The position numbers were made by a program, and so were the translations under genes. From Cloacibacterium caeni (lineage in GTDB: Bacteria > Bacteroidota > Bacteroidia > Flavobacteriales > Weeksellaceae), in the NCBI RefSeq assembly GCF_907163105.1, contig NZ_OU015321.1:1-64000 (forward strand): DNA of 64,000 bases, given 5' to 3'. The notes beneath the pieces are model-generated. The model saw only the letters and a program-made list of their open reading frames with translations, was not told where the DNA came from and ran no database searches. Below, in pieces: positions 56,954 through 64,000 of this stretch. Numbering within the stretch: the stretch's first letter is position 1; each line of letters begins with the position of its first letter.

Positions 56954-57976
56954 TTAAAAAAGTTCCCCTGGATTTTTCGGCCTCGAAATTCCCAAATGTT
57001 TGTAGGCTTTCTCTGTAACTTCTCTTCCTCTTGGAGTTCTGATGATAAAACCTTCCTGAATCAAAAACGGTTCGTAAACCTCTTCCAAAGTCTCAGGGTT
57101 TTCGCCAATAGAAGTGGCCAATGCAGAAATCCCAACTGGTTTCCCTTTGAAATTTTCTATCATCACACGCATAATTTTATTGTCCATATCATCCAATCCA
57201 TATTCATCTACATTCAGAGAATTAAGTGCGAATTTGGTAATCTCAATTTCAATTTTGCCGTTTCCTTTAATTTCTGCAAAATCTCGAACTCTGCGTAACA
57301 ATGCATTGGCAATTCTCGGAGTTCCACGGCTTCGTCTTGCGATTTCCAACGCTGCATCTTCATAAATAGGAACGCCCAAAACTCTTGCACTTCTCTCGAT
57401 AATCATTCCCAAAAGTTCTATCGTGTAATATTCTAATCTGCTTTGAATCCCAAATCTTGCTAACATCGGCTTCGTGAGCATTCCAGAACGAGTAGTGGCA
57501 CCAACTAAAGTAAAAGGATTTAAGCCAATTTGTACAGAACGTGCATTAGGACCTGTTTCCAGCATAATGTCGATTTTATAATCTTCCATGGCAGAATACA
57601 AATATTCTTCCACAACAGGCGAAAGTCTGTGAATTTCATCAATGAAAAGCACATCGTTTTCTTCCAAATTCGTTAAAAGCCCAGCCAAACTTCCAGGCTT
57701 ATCTAAAACTGGCCCCGAAGTAATTTTACAATTTACCCCCAGTTCATTGGCAATAATATGTGCCAAAGTAGTTTTTCCCAAACCTGGAGGTCCGTGTAAA
57801 AGTACGTGGTCTAAAGCGCCACCTCTATTTTTAGCAGCCGCCACGAAAACCTCTAAATTATCCAACGTTTTTCTTTGTCCCGCAAAATCCTTAAAACTTT
57901 GTGGACGAATCTGTTCTTCCTGCATTAATTCCTCATCAGAGAAATTTTCTTTATCTGCGTGTAAAAAATCTGGCAT
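56954..57976 (-). CDS. ruvB: Holliday junction branch migration helicase RuvB
   Basis: A 340-residue AAA+ ATPase. Walker [11 protein letters not shown], Walker B F-I-D-E-I-H-R, sensor G-A-T-T-R-S-G and the C-terminal winged helix (R-T-P-R-G-R-E-V-T). Works with RuvA and RuvC. Length typical. Confidence 0.97.
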   Translation of the reverse strand: MPDFLHADKENFSDEELMQEEQIRPQSFKDFAGQRKTLDNLEVFVAAAKNRGGALDHVLLHGPPGLGKTTLAHIIANELGVNCKITSGPVLDKPGSLAGLLTNLEENDVLFIDEIHRLSPVVEEYLYSAMEDYKIDIMLETGPNARSVQIGLNPFTLVGATTRSGMLTKPMLARFGIQSRLEYYTIELLGMIIERSARVLGVPIYEDAALEIARRSRGTPRIANALLRRVRDFAEIKGNGKIEIEITKFALNSLNVDEYGLDDMDNKIMRVMIENFKGKPVGISALATSIGENPETLEEVYEPFLIQEGFIIRTPRGREVTEKAYKHLGISRPKNPGELF

Positions 57977-58022
57977 CAGTGAAAATTATATCTTCAAATT
58001 TATTCTTTTTTACTCAATTTTC

Positions 58023-58230
58023 GACATAGAATTCGGAGGGGTTAAGAAAATTTTGAAATAATTCGTTAAAAAATTCCTGCTGTTTGAGCATTGTTGGGAT
58101 TGTGGTGGAGCGAGTTTCAGGGATTTTAGAATAATTTTGAAATTTTTAGCCGAGAATTCAAGTCTTGAAATAGTATTCGCCGACATAAAGGAGGCAATTT
58201 TTGGTTCTTTTGTATCAAGACAAAAGAACA
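58023..58230 (+). repeat. Dispersed repeat, copy 2 (before hutI)
   Basis: Shares ordered blocks with 10842-11054 and ends in a similar hairpin (GTTCTTTTGT/ACAAAAGAAC) about 20 bp before hutI. One block (TTCGCCGA...GAGGCAA-type) lies at the right end here but in the middle of copy 1, so the copies differ by rearrangement as well as by point changes. Confidence 0.85.
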
Positions 58231-58250
58231 AATTGTTTATTTTTACAATT

Positions 58251-59486
58251 ATGAAACTAATCGGTCCTTTCAAACAAATTCTTACACTCAATAATCTTCC
58301 ACTTCGAGGAAAAATCTCTGACGAACAATTAGAAATTATCGAAAACGGCGGAATTTTAATTAACAACGAAAATTTAATTGAAGCAATTGGTGATTTTGAA
58401 AAATTGAAATCTGACTTCCCAAACGCTGAACTCGTACCTCGAACCTCGAACCTCGAACCTCAAATCGTTCTTCCCGCATTCATAGATTGTCACACCCATA
58501 TTTGTTTTGGAGGAAACAGAGCCAATGATTTTGCGATGCGCAATGCAGGGAAAACTTATCTAGAAATTGCAGAAAAAGGCGGTGGAATTTGGAGCAGCGT
58601 TCAGCATACTAGAAATGCTTCTGAAAAAGAACTTTTAGAAACGCTTTTAGAAAGAATAAATCGATTAATTTCATTGGGAATTACCACCATCGAAATTAAA
58701 TCTGGCTACGGATTGAATGTAGAAAGTGAACTGAAAATGCTTCGTGTGATTCAACAAGCACAAACTAAAACCAAAGTAACTTTAGTCCCAACTTGTCTTT
58801 CTGCGCATTTAAAACCAAGAGATTTTGAAGGGAATAATGAAGAATACTTACAATATATTGTTGATGAAATTTTACCAAAAGTTAAAGAAGAAAATTTAGC
58901 GAAAAGAGTAGATATTTTCATCGAAAAATCTGCATTTCAACCAGAAGAAAGCCGAAAATTTTTAGAAAAAGCAAAAGAATTAGGTTTTAAAATTACGGTT
59001 CACGCAGACCAATTTACCGCAGGAAGTTCCAGAATTGCAGTGGAAGTTGGTGCAGTTTCAGCAGACCATTTAGAAGCGACAATAGATGAAGATATAGAAT
59101 TTTTGGCAAAATCAGAAACCGTTGCAGTTGCACTTCCAGGCGCAAGTTTAGGTTTAGGAGAACCTTTTACCCCAGCGAGAAAAATTTTAGATAAAAACGG
59201 AATTCTCGCTATTGCAAGCGATTGGAATCCGGGTTCTGCGCCTATGGGAAATCTCATTGCCCAAGCTTCCATTTTAGCCACTTTTCAGAAGTTAAGTACT
59301 GCCGAAGTTTTGGCAGGAATTACCTTCCGTGCTGCTAAAGCACTCAATCTAACCGATAGAGGAGTTCTGAAAAAAGGAATGAAGGCAGATTTTGTGGTTT
59401 TTGAAACCAATAATTTCCAAAATATTTTATACAATCAAGGAAGTTTGATGGCGAGTGAAGTGTATATTGATGGAGAAAAAATTTAA
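58251..59486 (+). CDS. hutI: Imidazolonepropionase HutI
   Basis: A 411-residue amidohydrolase of histidine breakdown (imidazolonepropionate to formiminoglutamate). Metal site F-I-D-C-H-T-H, then F-G-G-N-R-A-N-D-F, H-A-D-Q-F and A-S-D-W-N-P-G-S. The ATG at 58251 follows the dispersed repeat; the longer frame to 58137 is repeat sequence. A four-copy 7-mer array lies in the frame just before the metal motif. Confidence 0.93.
   Translation: MKLIGPFKQILTLNNLPLRGKISDEQLEIIENGGILINNENLIEAIGDFEKLKSDFPNAELVPRTSNLEPQIVLPAFIDCHTHICFGGNRANDFAMRNAGKTYLEIAEKGGGIWSSVQHTRNASEKELLETLLERINRLISLGITTIEIKSGYGLNVESELKMLRVIQQAQTKTKVTLVPTCLSAHLKPRDFEGNNEEYLQYIVDEILPKVKEENLAKRVDIFIEKSAFQPEESRKFLEKAKELGFKITVHADQFTAGSSRIAVEVGAVSADHLEATIDEDIEFLAKSETVAVALPGASLGLGEPFTPARKILDKNGILAIASDWNPGSAPMGNLIAQASILATFQKLSTAEVLAGITFRAAKALNLTDRGVLKKGMKADFVVFETNNFQNILYNQGSLMASEVYIDGEKI
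58433..58460 (+). repeat. Four tandem 7-mers inside hutI
   Basis: CGTACCT followed by three perfect CGAACCT units, 28 bp in all, translated as V-P-R-T-S-N-L-E-P just before I-V-L-P-A-F-I-D-C-H-T-H. It looks like an insertion into a surface loop that keeps the frame. Confidence 0.85.
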
Positions 59487-59492
59487 TTAAAC

Positions 59493-60416
59493 ATGGACAA
59501 CATTTGGCAAGGACGTAACGATGGTGATTCACCGCTTCATCACAGAATATTCCAACGAGTAGAAATAGCGGAGAACTACGAAAATATTTTACCGAATAAT
59601 TTCGTTTTGCATGGTTTTGCGGTAGATGAAGGCGTTAGAAGAAACAAAGGAAGAATTGGCGCTGCCAAAGCTCCAGACATTATCCGAAAAAATATGAACA
59701 ACTTTCCTGTAGTTTCTCCAGATTTTCAATTACTAGATTTTGGAAATATCACTTGCGAAGACCAAAATTTAGAAAAATCACAAGAAGATTTAGCCGAAAA
59801 AGTTTCTAAAATTCTGCAAAAAAATGGAAAATCAATTGTTTTAGGAGGCGGTCATGAAGTGACTTTTGCGCATTATTCTGGTATCAAAAAAGCATTTCCC
59901 AACCAAAAAATTGGTATCATTAATCTCGATGCTCATTTTGATAACCGTGAACCCGAAAATGGAGTAGGAGCAAGCTCTGGAACGGGTTTTTGGCAAATCG
60001 CCCAAGAAGGAGAAATTCATTCATTGCACATTGGTATTCAGAAAAATTCTAATACATTGAAGTTGTTCGATACTGCCCATCAATTCGGAATGAAATACAT
60101 TTTGGCAGACGAAATTTTCTTCGAAAATCTTCCTAAAATCTATCAGCAAATAGATGAACTAATTCTTTCGGTAGACCAATTGTATCTCACCATTTGTATG
60201 GATGTTTTCAACGTGGCAATTGCGCCCGGAGTTTCGGCTGCTGCGTACAACGGAATCTTTGCAGATGCTACTTTTCTGCATTTTTACAGACATATTTTGA
60301 AGTCAGAAAAATTGGTTGCGCTGGATGTTGCAGAGGTAAATCCAGAGTTTGATATTGACGAGAGAACCGCCAGATTGGCTGCCAGTTTGGTAAATGAGTG
60401 GTTTATGATTTCGTAG
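59493..60416 (+). CDS. hutG: Formimidoylglutamase HutG
   Basis: A 307-residue ureohydrolase hydrolysing formiminoglutamate to glutamate and formamide. Mn-ligand motifs G-G-G-H-E-V-T-F, N-L-D-A-H-F-D and C-M-D-V-F (here the usual S-x-D-x-D-x-x-D is shifted) are present. It starts 6 bp after hutI. hutH and hutU are not in the window. Confidence 0.9.
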   Translation: MDNIWQGRNDGDSPLHHRIFQRVEIAENYENILPNNFVLHGFAVDEGVRRNKGRIGAAKAPDIIRKNMNNFPVVSPDFQLLDFGNITCEDQNLEKSQEDLAEKVSKILQKNGKSIVLGGGHEVTFAHYSGIKKAFPNQKIGIINLDAHFDNREPENGVGASSGTGFWQIAQEGEIHSLHIGIQKNSNTLKLFDTAHQFGMKYILADEIFFENLPKIYQQIDELILSVDQLYLTICMDVFNVAIAPGVSAAAYNGIFADATFLHFYRHILKSEKLVALDVAEVNPEFDIDERTARLAASLVNEWFMIS

Positions 60417-60452
60417 TGACAAATCGTGATTTGTCCAATAATTAAAATTTTT

Positions 60453-60592
60453 AGGAGCAACACGTTTTCTGTTTTCTTTCACTTTCAGTCCTGCTTTCGC
60501 TACTCGCTTTTTTGTTTTTTTTGTCATATGAGCGAAGTCGAAATATCTAAAAAAAACAAAAAGAGCTCAAACATGTCGCTCAATCAGGGCTA
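60453..60592 (+). repeat. Composite extragenic repeat between hutG and the aldehyde dehydrogenase
   Basis: Starts AGGAGCAACACGTTTTCTG and ends GCTCAATCAGGGCTA. The arms CTTTTTTGTTTTTT and AAAAAAAACAAAAAG enclose a small element, GTCATATGAGCGAAGTCG, similar to the one in the loop of the repeat at 11659-11780. It fills half of the 297-bp gap; two promoter elements fill the rest. Confidence 0.7.
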
Positions 60593-60647
60593 GAAATTGG
60601 TTTCGGTTTTATTTTCACTTTTTTAAATGATAAGCATTTAAAATTTT

Positions 60648-60655
60648 TATCTTTG
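60648..60655 (+). promoter_or_regulatory. Upstream promoter -7 element of the aldehyde dehydrogenase gene
   Basis: TATCTTTG, the first of two identical elements in front of this gene. Confidence 0.5.
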
Positions 60656-60683
60656 GCAAAACCACGTTTAGGCTTTAGTACAG

Positions 60684-60691
60684 TATCTTTG
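60684..60691 (+). promoter_or_regulatory. Proximal promoter -7 element of the aldehyde dehydrogenase gene
   Basis: TATCTTTG, 22 bp before the ATG at 60714. Confidence 0.55.
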
Positions 60692-60713
60692 TGCACTTTT
60701 TTAATCAAAAATT

Positions 60714-62009
60714 ATGGAACAATTCCTTCAAAATACCTTACAAAATTCTCAAGACGCTTTCCAAAAATGGAAAAAAATTCCATTTGAAGAAAGACAAAAA
60801 TATTTTACTCAACTATCTGAAATTCTGAATAATAGAAAACAAGAGTTTGCGGCAATCATTACCCAAGAAATGAATAAACCCATTTCGCAATCGGTTTCCG
60901 AAATAGAAAAATGTGCAGCGTTATGTGATTATTATGCTACCGAAAAAAATATACTGAAAACGGAGCAAGTAGAAACAGAATTTCAAATTTCAGAAATCCA
61001 TCACGAACCTTTGGGCGTTATTTTGGGCGTTATGCCATGGAATTTTCCTTTTTGGCAAGCGATAAGATTTGCAGTTCCTACCATTTTAGCAGGAAATGTA
61101 ATCGTGCTAAAACATGCTTCTATTTGTGAAAAATCAGGTGAAACCATGCAAAAAATTTTCGAGAAAGCAGGTTTTCCAAAAGGCGTTTTTACCTTTTTAA
61201 AAGTTTCTCACACAGAAGTTGAAGAAATGATTGCTCATCCTATTATTAGAGGCGTTTCTCTTACTGGTAGTGAAGCTGCTGGTAGAAAAATTGCCGAAGC
61301 TGCAGGTAAAAATTTAAAAAAATGTGTTTTGGAATTAGGCGGGAGTGATGCTTTTATCGTTTGTGAAGATGCAGATCTAGAAAAAGCAGCAATTGATGGT
61401 GCACAAGCAAGATTGCAAAATAACGGACAAACATGTGTAGCTGGAAAAAGATTTGTCATTCACGAGAAAATATATCAAGTTTTTGTAGAAAAATTCACAG
61501 AAGAGTATCAAAAATATCAACCTGAAAATCCTATGAATGAAGAAACGAAGTTAGGATTAATGGCGAGAGAAGATTTGGCTTCAGATTTAGAAAAACAATA
61601 TCAAAAAGCGCTTAACAACGGAGCGAAAACTATTTTAGAGTTAGAATCTGTAGGGAATATGGCTTTTAAACCTGGTATTTTAGAAATGAATCTCGAAAAT
61701 TCTATTGCTCAGGAAGAATTATTTGGTCCATTGGCAATGGTTTTTAAAGTGAAAAATGATGAAGAAGCTTTACAAATTGCCAATAATACCATGTTTGGAT
61801 TAGGAAACGCCGTTTTCACCTCAAATAAAGAACGAGCTTTGTTTTTTGCAGAGAATTTAGAAAGCGGAAGTGTGGCAATTAATCAAATTTTTCGTTCAGA
61901 TGTAAGATTGCCTTTTGGTGGAAGAAAGAATTCTGGATATGGAGTAGAATTGTCTCTGTATGCACTCAAAGAATTTACCGCTCCCAAAACCATTATCGGC
62001 AAATTTTAG
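60714..62009 (+). CDS. NAD(P)-dependent aldehyde dehydrogenase (succinate-semialdehyde type)
   Basis: A 431-residue enzyme, slightly shorter than usual (450-460). Cofactor and active-site motifs: M-P-W-N-F-P-F-W, F-T-x-x at V-S-L-T-G-S-E-A-A-G, the base in L-E-L-G-G-S-D and the nucleophile in N-N-G-Q-T-C-V-A. Resembles GabD/Sad-type succinate-semialdehyde dehydrogenases; the exact substrate is uncertain. Confidence 0.87.
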   Translation: MEQFLQNTLQNSQDAFQKWKKIPFEERQKYFTQLSEILNNRKQEFAAIITQEMNKPISQSVSEIEKCAALCDYYATEKNILKTEQVETEFQISEIHHEPLGVILGVMPWNFPFWQAIRFAVPTILAGNVIVLKHASICEKSGETMQKIFEKAGFPKGVFTFLKVSHTEVEEMIAHPIIRGVSLTGSEAAGRKIAEAAGKNLKKCVLELGGSDAFIVCEDADLEKAAIDGAQARLQNNGQTCVAGKRFVIHEKIYQVFVEKFTEEYQKYQPENPMNEETKLGLMAREDLASDLEKQYQKALNNGAKTILELESVGNMAFKPGILEMNLENSIAQEELFGPLAMVFKVKNDEEALQIANNTMFGLGNAVFTSNKERALFFAENLESGSVAINQIFRSDVRLPFGGRKNSGYGVELSLYALKEFTAPKTIIGKF

Positions 62010-62027
62010 AAATTTTAAAAAATAAAA

Positions 62028-62052
62028 AAGCTCCAATTTTTGGAGCTTTCAT
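62028..62052. terminator. Bidirectional terminator between the aldehyde dehydrogenase and pyk
   Basis: AAAGCTCCA and TGGAGCTTT pair around a 4-nt T-rich loop, with A-rich and T-rich flanks. Confidence 0.8.
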
Positions 62053-62053
62053 T

Positions 62054-63490
62054 TTATATATTGGTTAATCTGAGTGTATTTGTTTTTCCACCTTCATAAA
62101 CTGGCATTGCATTGAGATTTACTACGAAATCTCCTTTTTCTACATAACCGTAATGATGAGTCAACATGTTCACTTGGATTACCGTCTCGTCAGTAGATTT
62201 GTTCATGTCATAGTAGAACGCTCTTACTCCCCATAAAAGGTTCAGCATGGTAAGAACTCTTCTGTTTGAACTGTATACAATAATTCTAGAAGTAGGTCTG
62301 TGTGCAGAAATTTGGAAAGCAGTGTAACCAGAGTGAGTCAGCGTAATAATGGCTGCTGCACCAGTAGTTTCTGCAATTTTAACTGCGTTTAGACAAACCA
62401 TATCTGTTACGAAACGATCGTCTACACAAGTTATTTTTTCTATAATATCATTTTTCTTTTCGTAAAGATTGGTAGATTCTATATTCTTAATAATCTTTGT
62501 AATGTTTTTAACTACATCTACTGGATATTTTCCTACAGAAGTTTCACCAGAAAGCATTACTGCATCAGCCCCGTCTAACACGTTGTTTGCCACGTCATTT
62601 ACCTCGGCTCTAGTTGGAGTAAGGCTACTAATCATGGTTTCCATCATTTGCGTAGCGATAATTACTGGTTTAGAGTAATATCTGGCTTTGTCTACTAATT
62701 TTTTCTGAATGACAGGAACTTCTTCCATTGGAACTTCTACTCCTAAATCTCCACGTGCAACCATTAATCCGTCACATTCTAGAAGAATTTCGTCAATATT
62801 TTTTACACCTTCTGGTTTTTCAATTTTTGCTATAATTGGAATTTTGAAATCAGAATGCGCTTCAATTAATTTCTTTAAATCAATAATGTCTTGAGCATGA
62901 CGAACGAATGAAAGTGCAATCCAGTCAAATTCATTTTCAATCATGAATTTAGCATCTTCGATGTCTTTTTCTGTCAAAGCAGGAAGAGAAACATTGGTGT
63001 TCGGTAAATTCACTCCTTTTTTAGAGCTTAATGGCCCACCTTGAATCGTTTTTGCTTTTACCGTATCTTTTTGATTGGTTTCGATGACTTCGAAAACTAA
63101 TTTTCCATCGTCAATAAGGATTCTTTCACCAACTTTTACGTCTTGTGGGAATTTTTCGTACGTCATGAATACTTTGGTTGAATCTCCTTCGCAAGGCTCA
63201 TTGGTAAAGGTAAGTACGTCTCCTGGATTAAGGAAAGAACCTTCTTTTACCACACCTACTCTTAATTTAGGACCTTGTAAATCTCCTAAAATAGAGATGT
63301 TATAACCGTATTCTTGATTGATTTCTCTAATAATGTCTACATTTCTCTTAACCAGTTCGTAATCGGCATGAGAAAAATTTATTCTAAAAACATCGGCTCC
63401 AGCTTTTACCAGTTCTAGCATGATTTCTTTCGTAGAAGAAGCAGGTCCTAATGTTGCGATTACTTTGGTTTTTTTCGCTCTCTTATTCAT
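62054..63490 (-). CDS. pyk: Pyruvate kinase
   Basis: A 478-residue enzyme making pyruvate and ATP from PEP and ADP. Seen: A-T-L-G-P-A-S near the start, F-R-I-N-F-S-H, D-L-Q-G-P-K-L-R-V-G, I-A-K-I-E-K-P-E-G, M-V-A-R-G-D-L-G-V-E and the C-terminal regulatory domain. Overlaps the IPExxxVDY gene by 8 bp; the two form an operon with rnc. Confidence 0.97.
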   Translation of the reverse strand: MNKRAKKTKVIATLGPASSTKEIMLELVKAGADVFRINFSHADYELVKRNVDIIREINQEYGYNISILGDLQGPKLRVGVVKEGSFLNPGDVLTFTNEPCEGDSTKVFMTYEKFPQDVKVGERILIDDGKLVFEVIETNQKDTVKAKTIQGGPLSSKKGVNLPNTNVSLPALTEKDIEDAKFMIENEFDWIALSFVRHAQDIIDLKKLIEAHSDFKIPIIAKIEKPEGVKNIDEILLECDGLMVARGDLGVEVPMEEVPVIQKKLVDKARYYSKPVIIATQMMETMISSLTPTRAEVNDVANNVLDGADAVMLSGETSVGKYPVDVVKNITKIIKNIESTNLYEKKNDIIEKITCVDDRFVTDMVCLNAVKIAETTGAAAIITLTHSGYTAFQISAHRPTSRIIVYSSNRRVLTMLNLLWGVRAFYYDMNKSTDETVIQVNMLTHHYGYVEKGDFVVNLNAMPVYEGGKTNTLRLTNI

Positions 63491-63941
63491 AATAATTTAT
63501 TAGCTTGTATAGTTCGCTATTGGGTAGTAAAGAAAAATCTTGTATTTGAAACATGATGTTTTCTGGCAGCAAAATTAGTGAAAAATCTTTAAAACTATCC
63601 TTTGCATAAATAATGTAGTCTACATCTTTATTTTTAGGCATCAGAAATTTTATTTCTTCAGTCTGGGCAAAGAGTTCGTTATCTGTTTTTTTTCGTAATG
63701 GTGCTGATTTGTTAGATACTATAGAATAGCAATTTTTGGTTTCTTTGTGATATCCTTCGAATTTTGTAAAACAAAACTGTTTTATTTTTAAGTCGTCTGT
63801 TCTTACGAATTGGAAGGGATTTATTTTGTTAATTTCGAAAAATATTTCGTGATCGGGTAATTTTTTAACCAATCTTAGTAAACCAATGTCCATTGGTTCA
63901 TCATCTTCTAAGTCAAGAAATATTTTTTTGCTTTTCAACAA
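63483..63941 (-). CDS. IPExxxVDY family protein
   Basis: A 152-residue conserved Bacteroidota protein; the hallmark region reads M-P-K-N-K-D-V-D-Y. Function unknown; it is regularly found between rnc and pyk. The start is a TTG (63941 or 63938), and the gene overlaps the rnc end by 29 bp. Confidence 0.85.
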   Translation of the reverse strand: MLKSKKIFLDLEDDEPMDIGLLRLVKKLPDHEIFFEINKINPFQFVRTDDLKIKQFCFTKFEGYHKETKNCYSIVSNKSAPLRKKTDNELFAQTEEIKFLMPKNKDVDYIIYAKDSFKDFSLILLPENIMFQIQDFSLLPNSELYKLINYYE

Positions 63942-64000
63942 TGTGTTCTTTTTTATTTAAGGAGTAAAACGCTCTTTGTGCTGCTTTTTCTTCTGCTTTT
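63913..64000 (-). CDS. rnc: Ribonuclease III, C-terminal end (cut by window edge)
   Basis: The minus-strand frame reads K-A-E-E-K-A-A-Q-R-A-F-Y-S-L-N-K-K and stops at 63913. This matches the last helix of the double-stranded RNA-binding domain of RNase III. Only about 28 codons are visible. Confidence 0.75.
   Translation of the reverse strand, partial: KAEEKAAQRAFYSLNKKEHIVEKQKNIS

Noticed and set aside
58137-58250. N-terminal extension of hutI
   Set aside because: The extra 38 codons are the dispersed repeat, and HutI homology begins after the ATG at 58251.

Overview
The window comes from an AT-rich chromosome of a Bacteroidota bacterium, most likely family Weeksellaceae (Chryseobacterium or Cloacibacterium type). 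The signs are many TAnnTTTG promoter -7 elements, few Shine-Dalgarno sites, a type IX secretion tail on a metalloprotease, and flavobacterial families such as DUF3276, DUF6452/DUF6048, DUF2480 and the IPExxxVDY protein next to pyruvate kinase. The genus is inferred from memory of gene order, not from a search.

Layout. 1-517 is the N-terminus of ClpB on the minus strand. 780-16580 is an aerobic phenylacetate cluster: a TetR regulator, the epoxidase subunits paaE, A, B and C, the maturation factor paaD, then paaG, paaH, paaI, paaJ, paaY and paaZ and a second enoyl-CoA hydratase (paaF-like). paaZ carries an extra DinB-like C-terminal domain. Five small genes of unknown function sit inside the operon and a secreted GH5 glycosidase gene with an in-frame TGA lies near its end. 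No phenylacetate-CoA ligase (paaK) is present. 16744-20136 holds small membrane proteins around a winged-helix regulator, with the same palindromic operator at two promoters. 20240-22987 has two lipoproteins and an IS3-family element inserted exactly at the stop codon of a DUF3276 gene. 23093-28423 holds an ABC exporter, nusB, a DUF1573 lipoprotein, yajC and an AspT-like transporter. 28524-30153 is a Fic-protein cassette between two copies of a 38-bp terminator repeat, next to aspS. 32199-35885 holds a DUF2975/XRE/ankyrin operon, ribosomal protein THX, DUF937 and DUF2480. 35987-55027 has lpxB, a DinB-like protein, PEP carboxylase, a ComEC-like protein, sdhCAB, a thioredoxin-fold lipoprotein, rlmD and two secreted metalloproteases around DUF6452/DUF6048. 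55097-57976 is ruvB, a zinc-ribbon protein, an MBL hydrolase and coaE (minus). 58251-62009 is hutI, hutG and an aldehyde dehydrogenase. The right edge is pyk, the IPExxxVDY protein and the end of rnc (minus).

How the genes work together. PaaABCE with PaaD epoxidise phenylacetyl-CoA, PaaG isomerises it to the oxepin, PaaZ opens and oxidises the ring, and PaaJ, F and H carry out beta-oxidation to acetyl-CoA and succinyl-CoA. PaaI removes stalled CoA esters. SdhCAB and PEP carboxylase connect to the TCA cycle, and HutI and HutG are the last steps of histidine breakdown.

The most unusual signal is non-coding. Most paa genes, and also aspS, lpxB and coaE, start directly after a short degenerate array of 7-9 bp words. 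The word differs from gene to gene but the position against the start codon is constant. Two further arrays, each exactly four 7-mers, lie in frame inside paaH and hutI. Longer hairpin-bearing repeats occupy the same place in front of paaY, hutI and the paaF-like gene.
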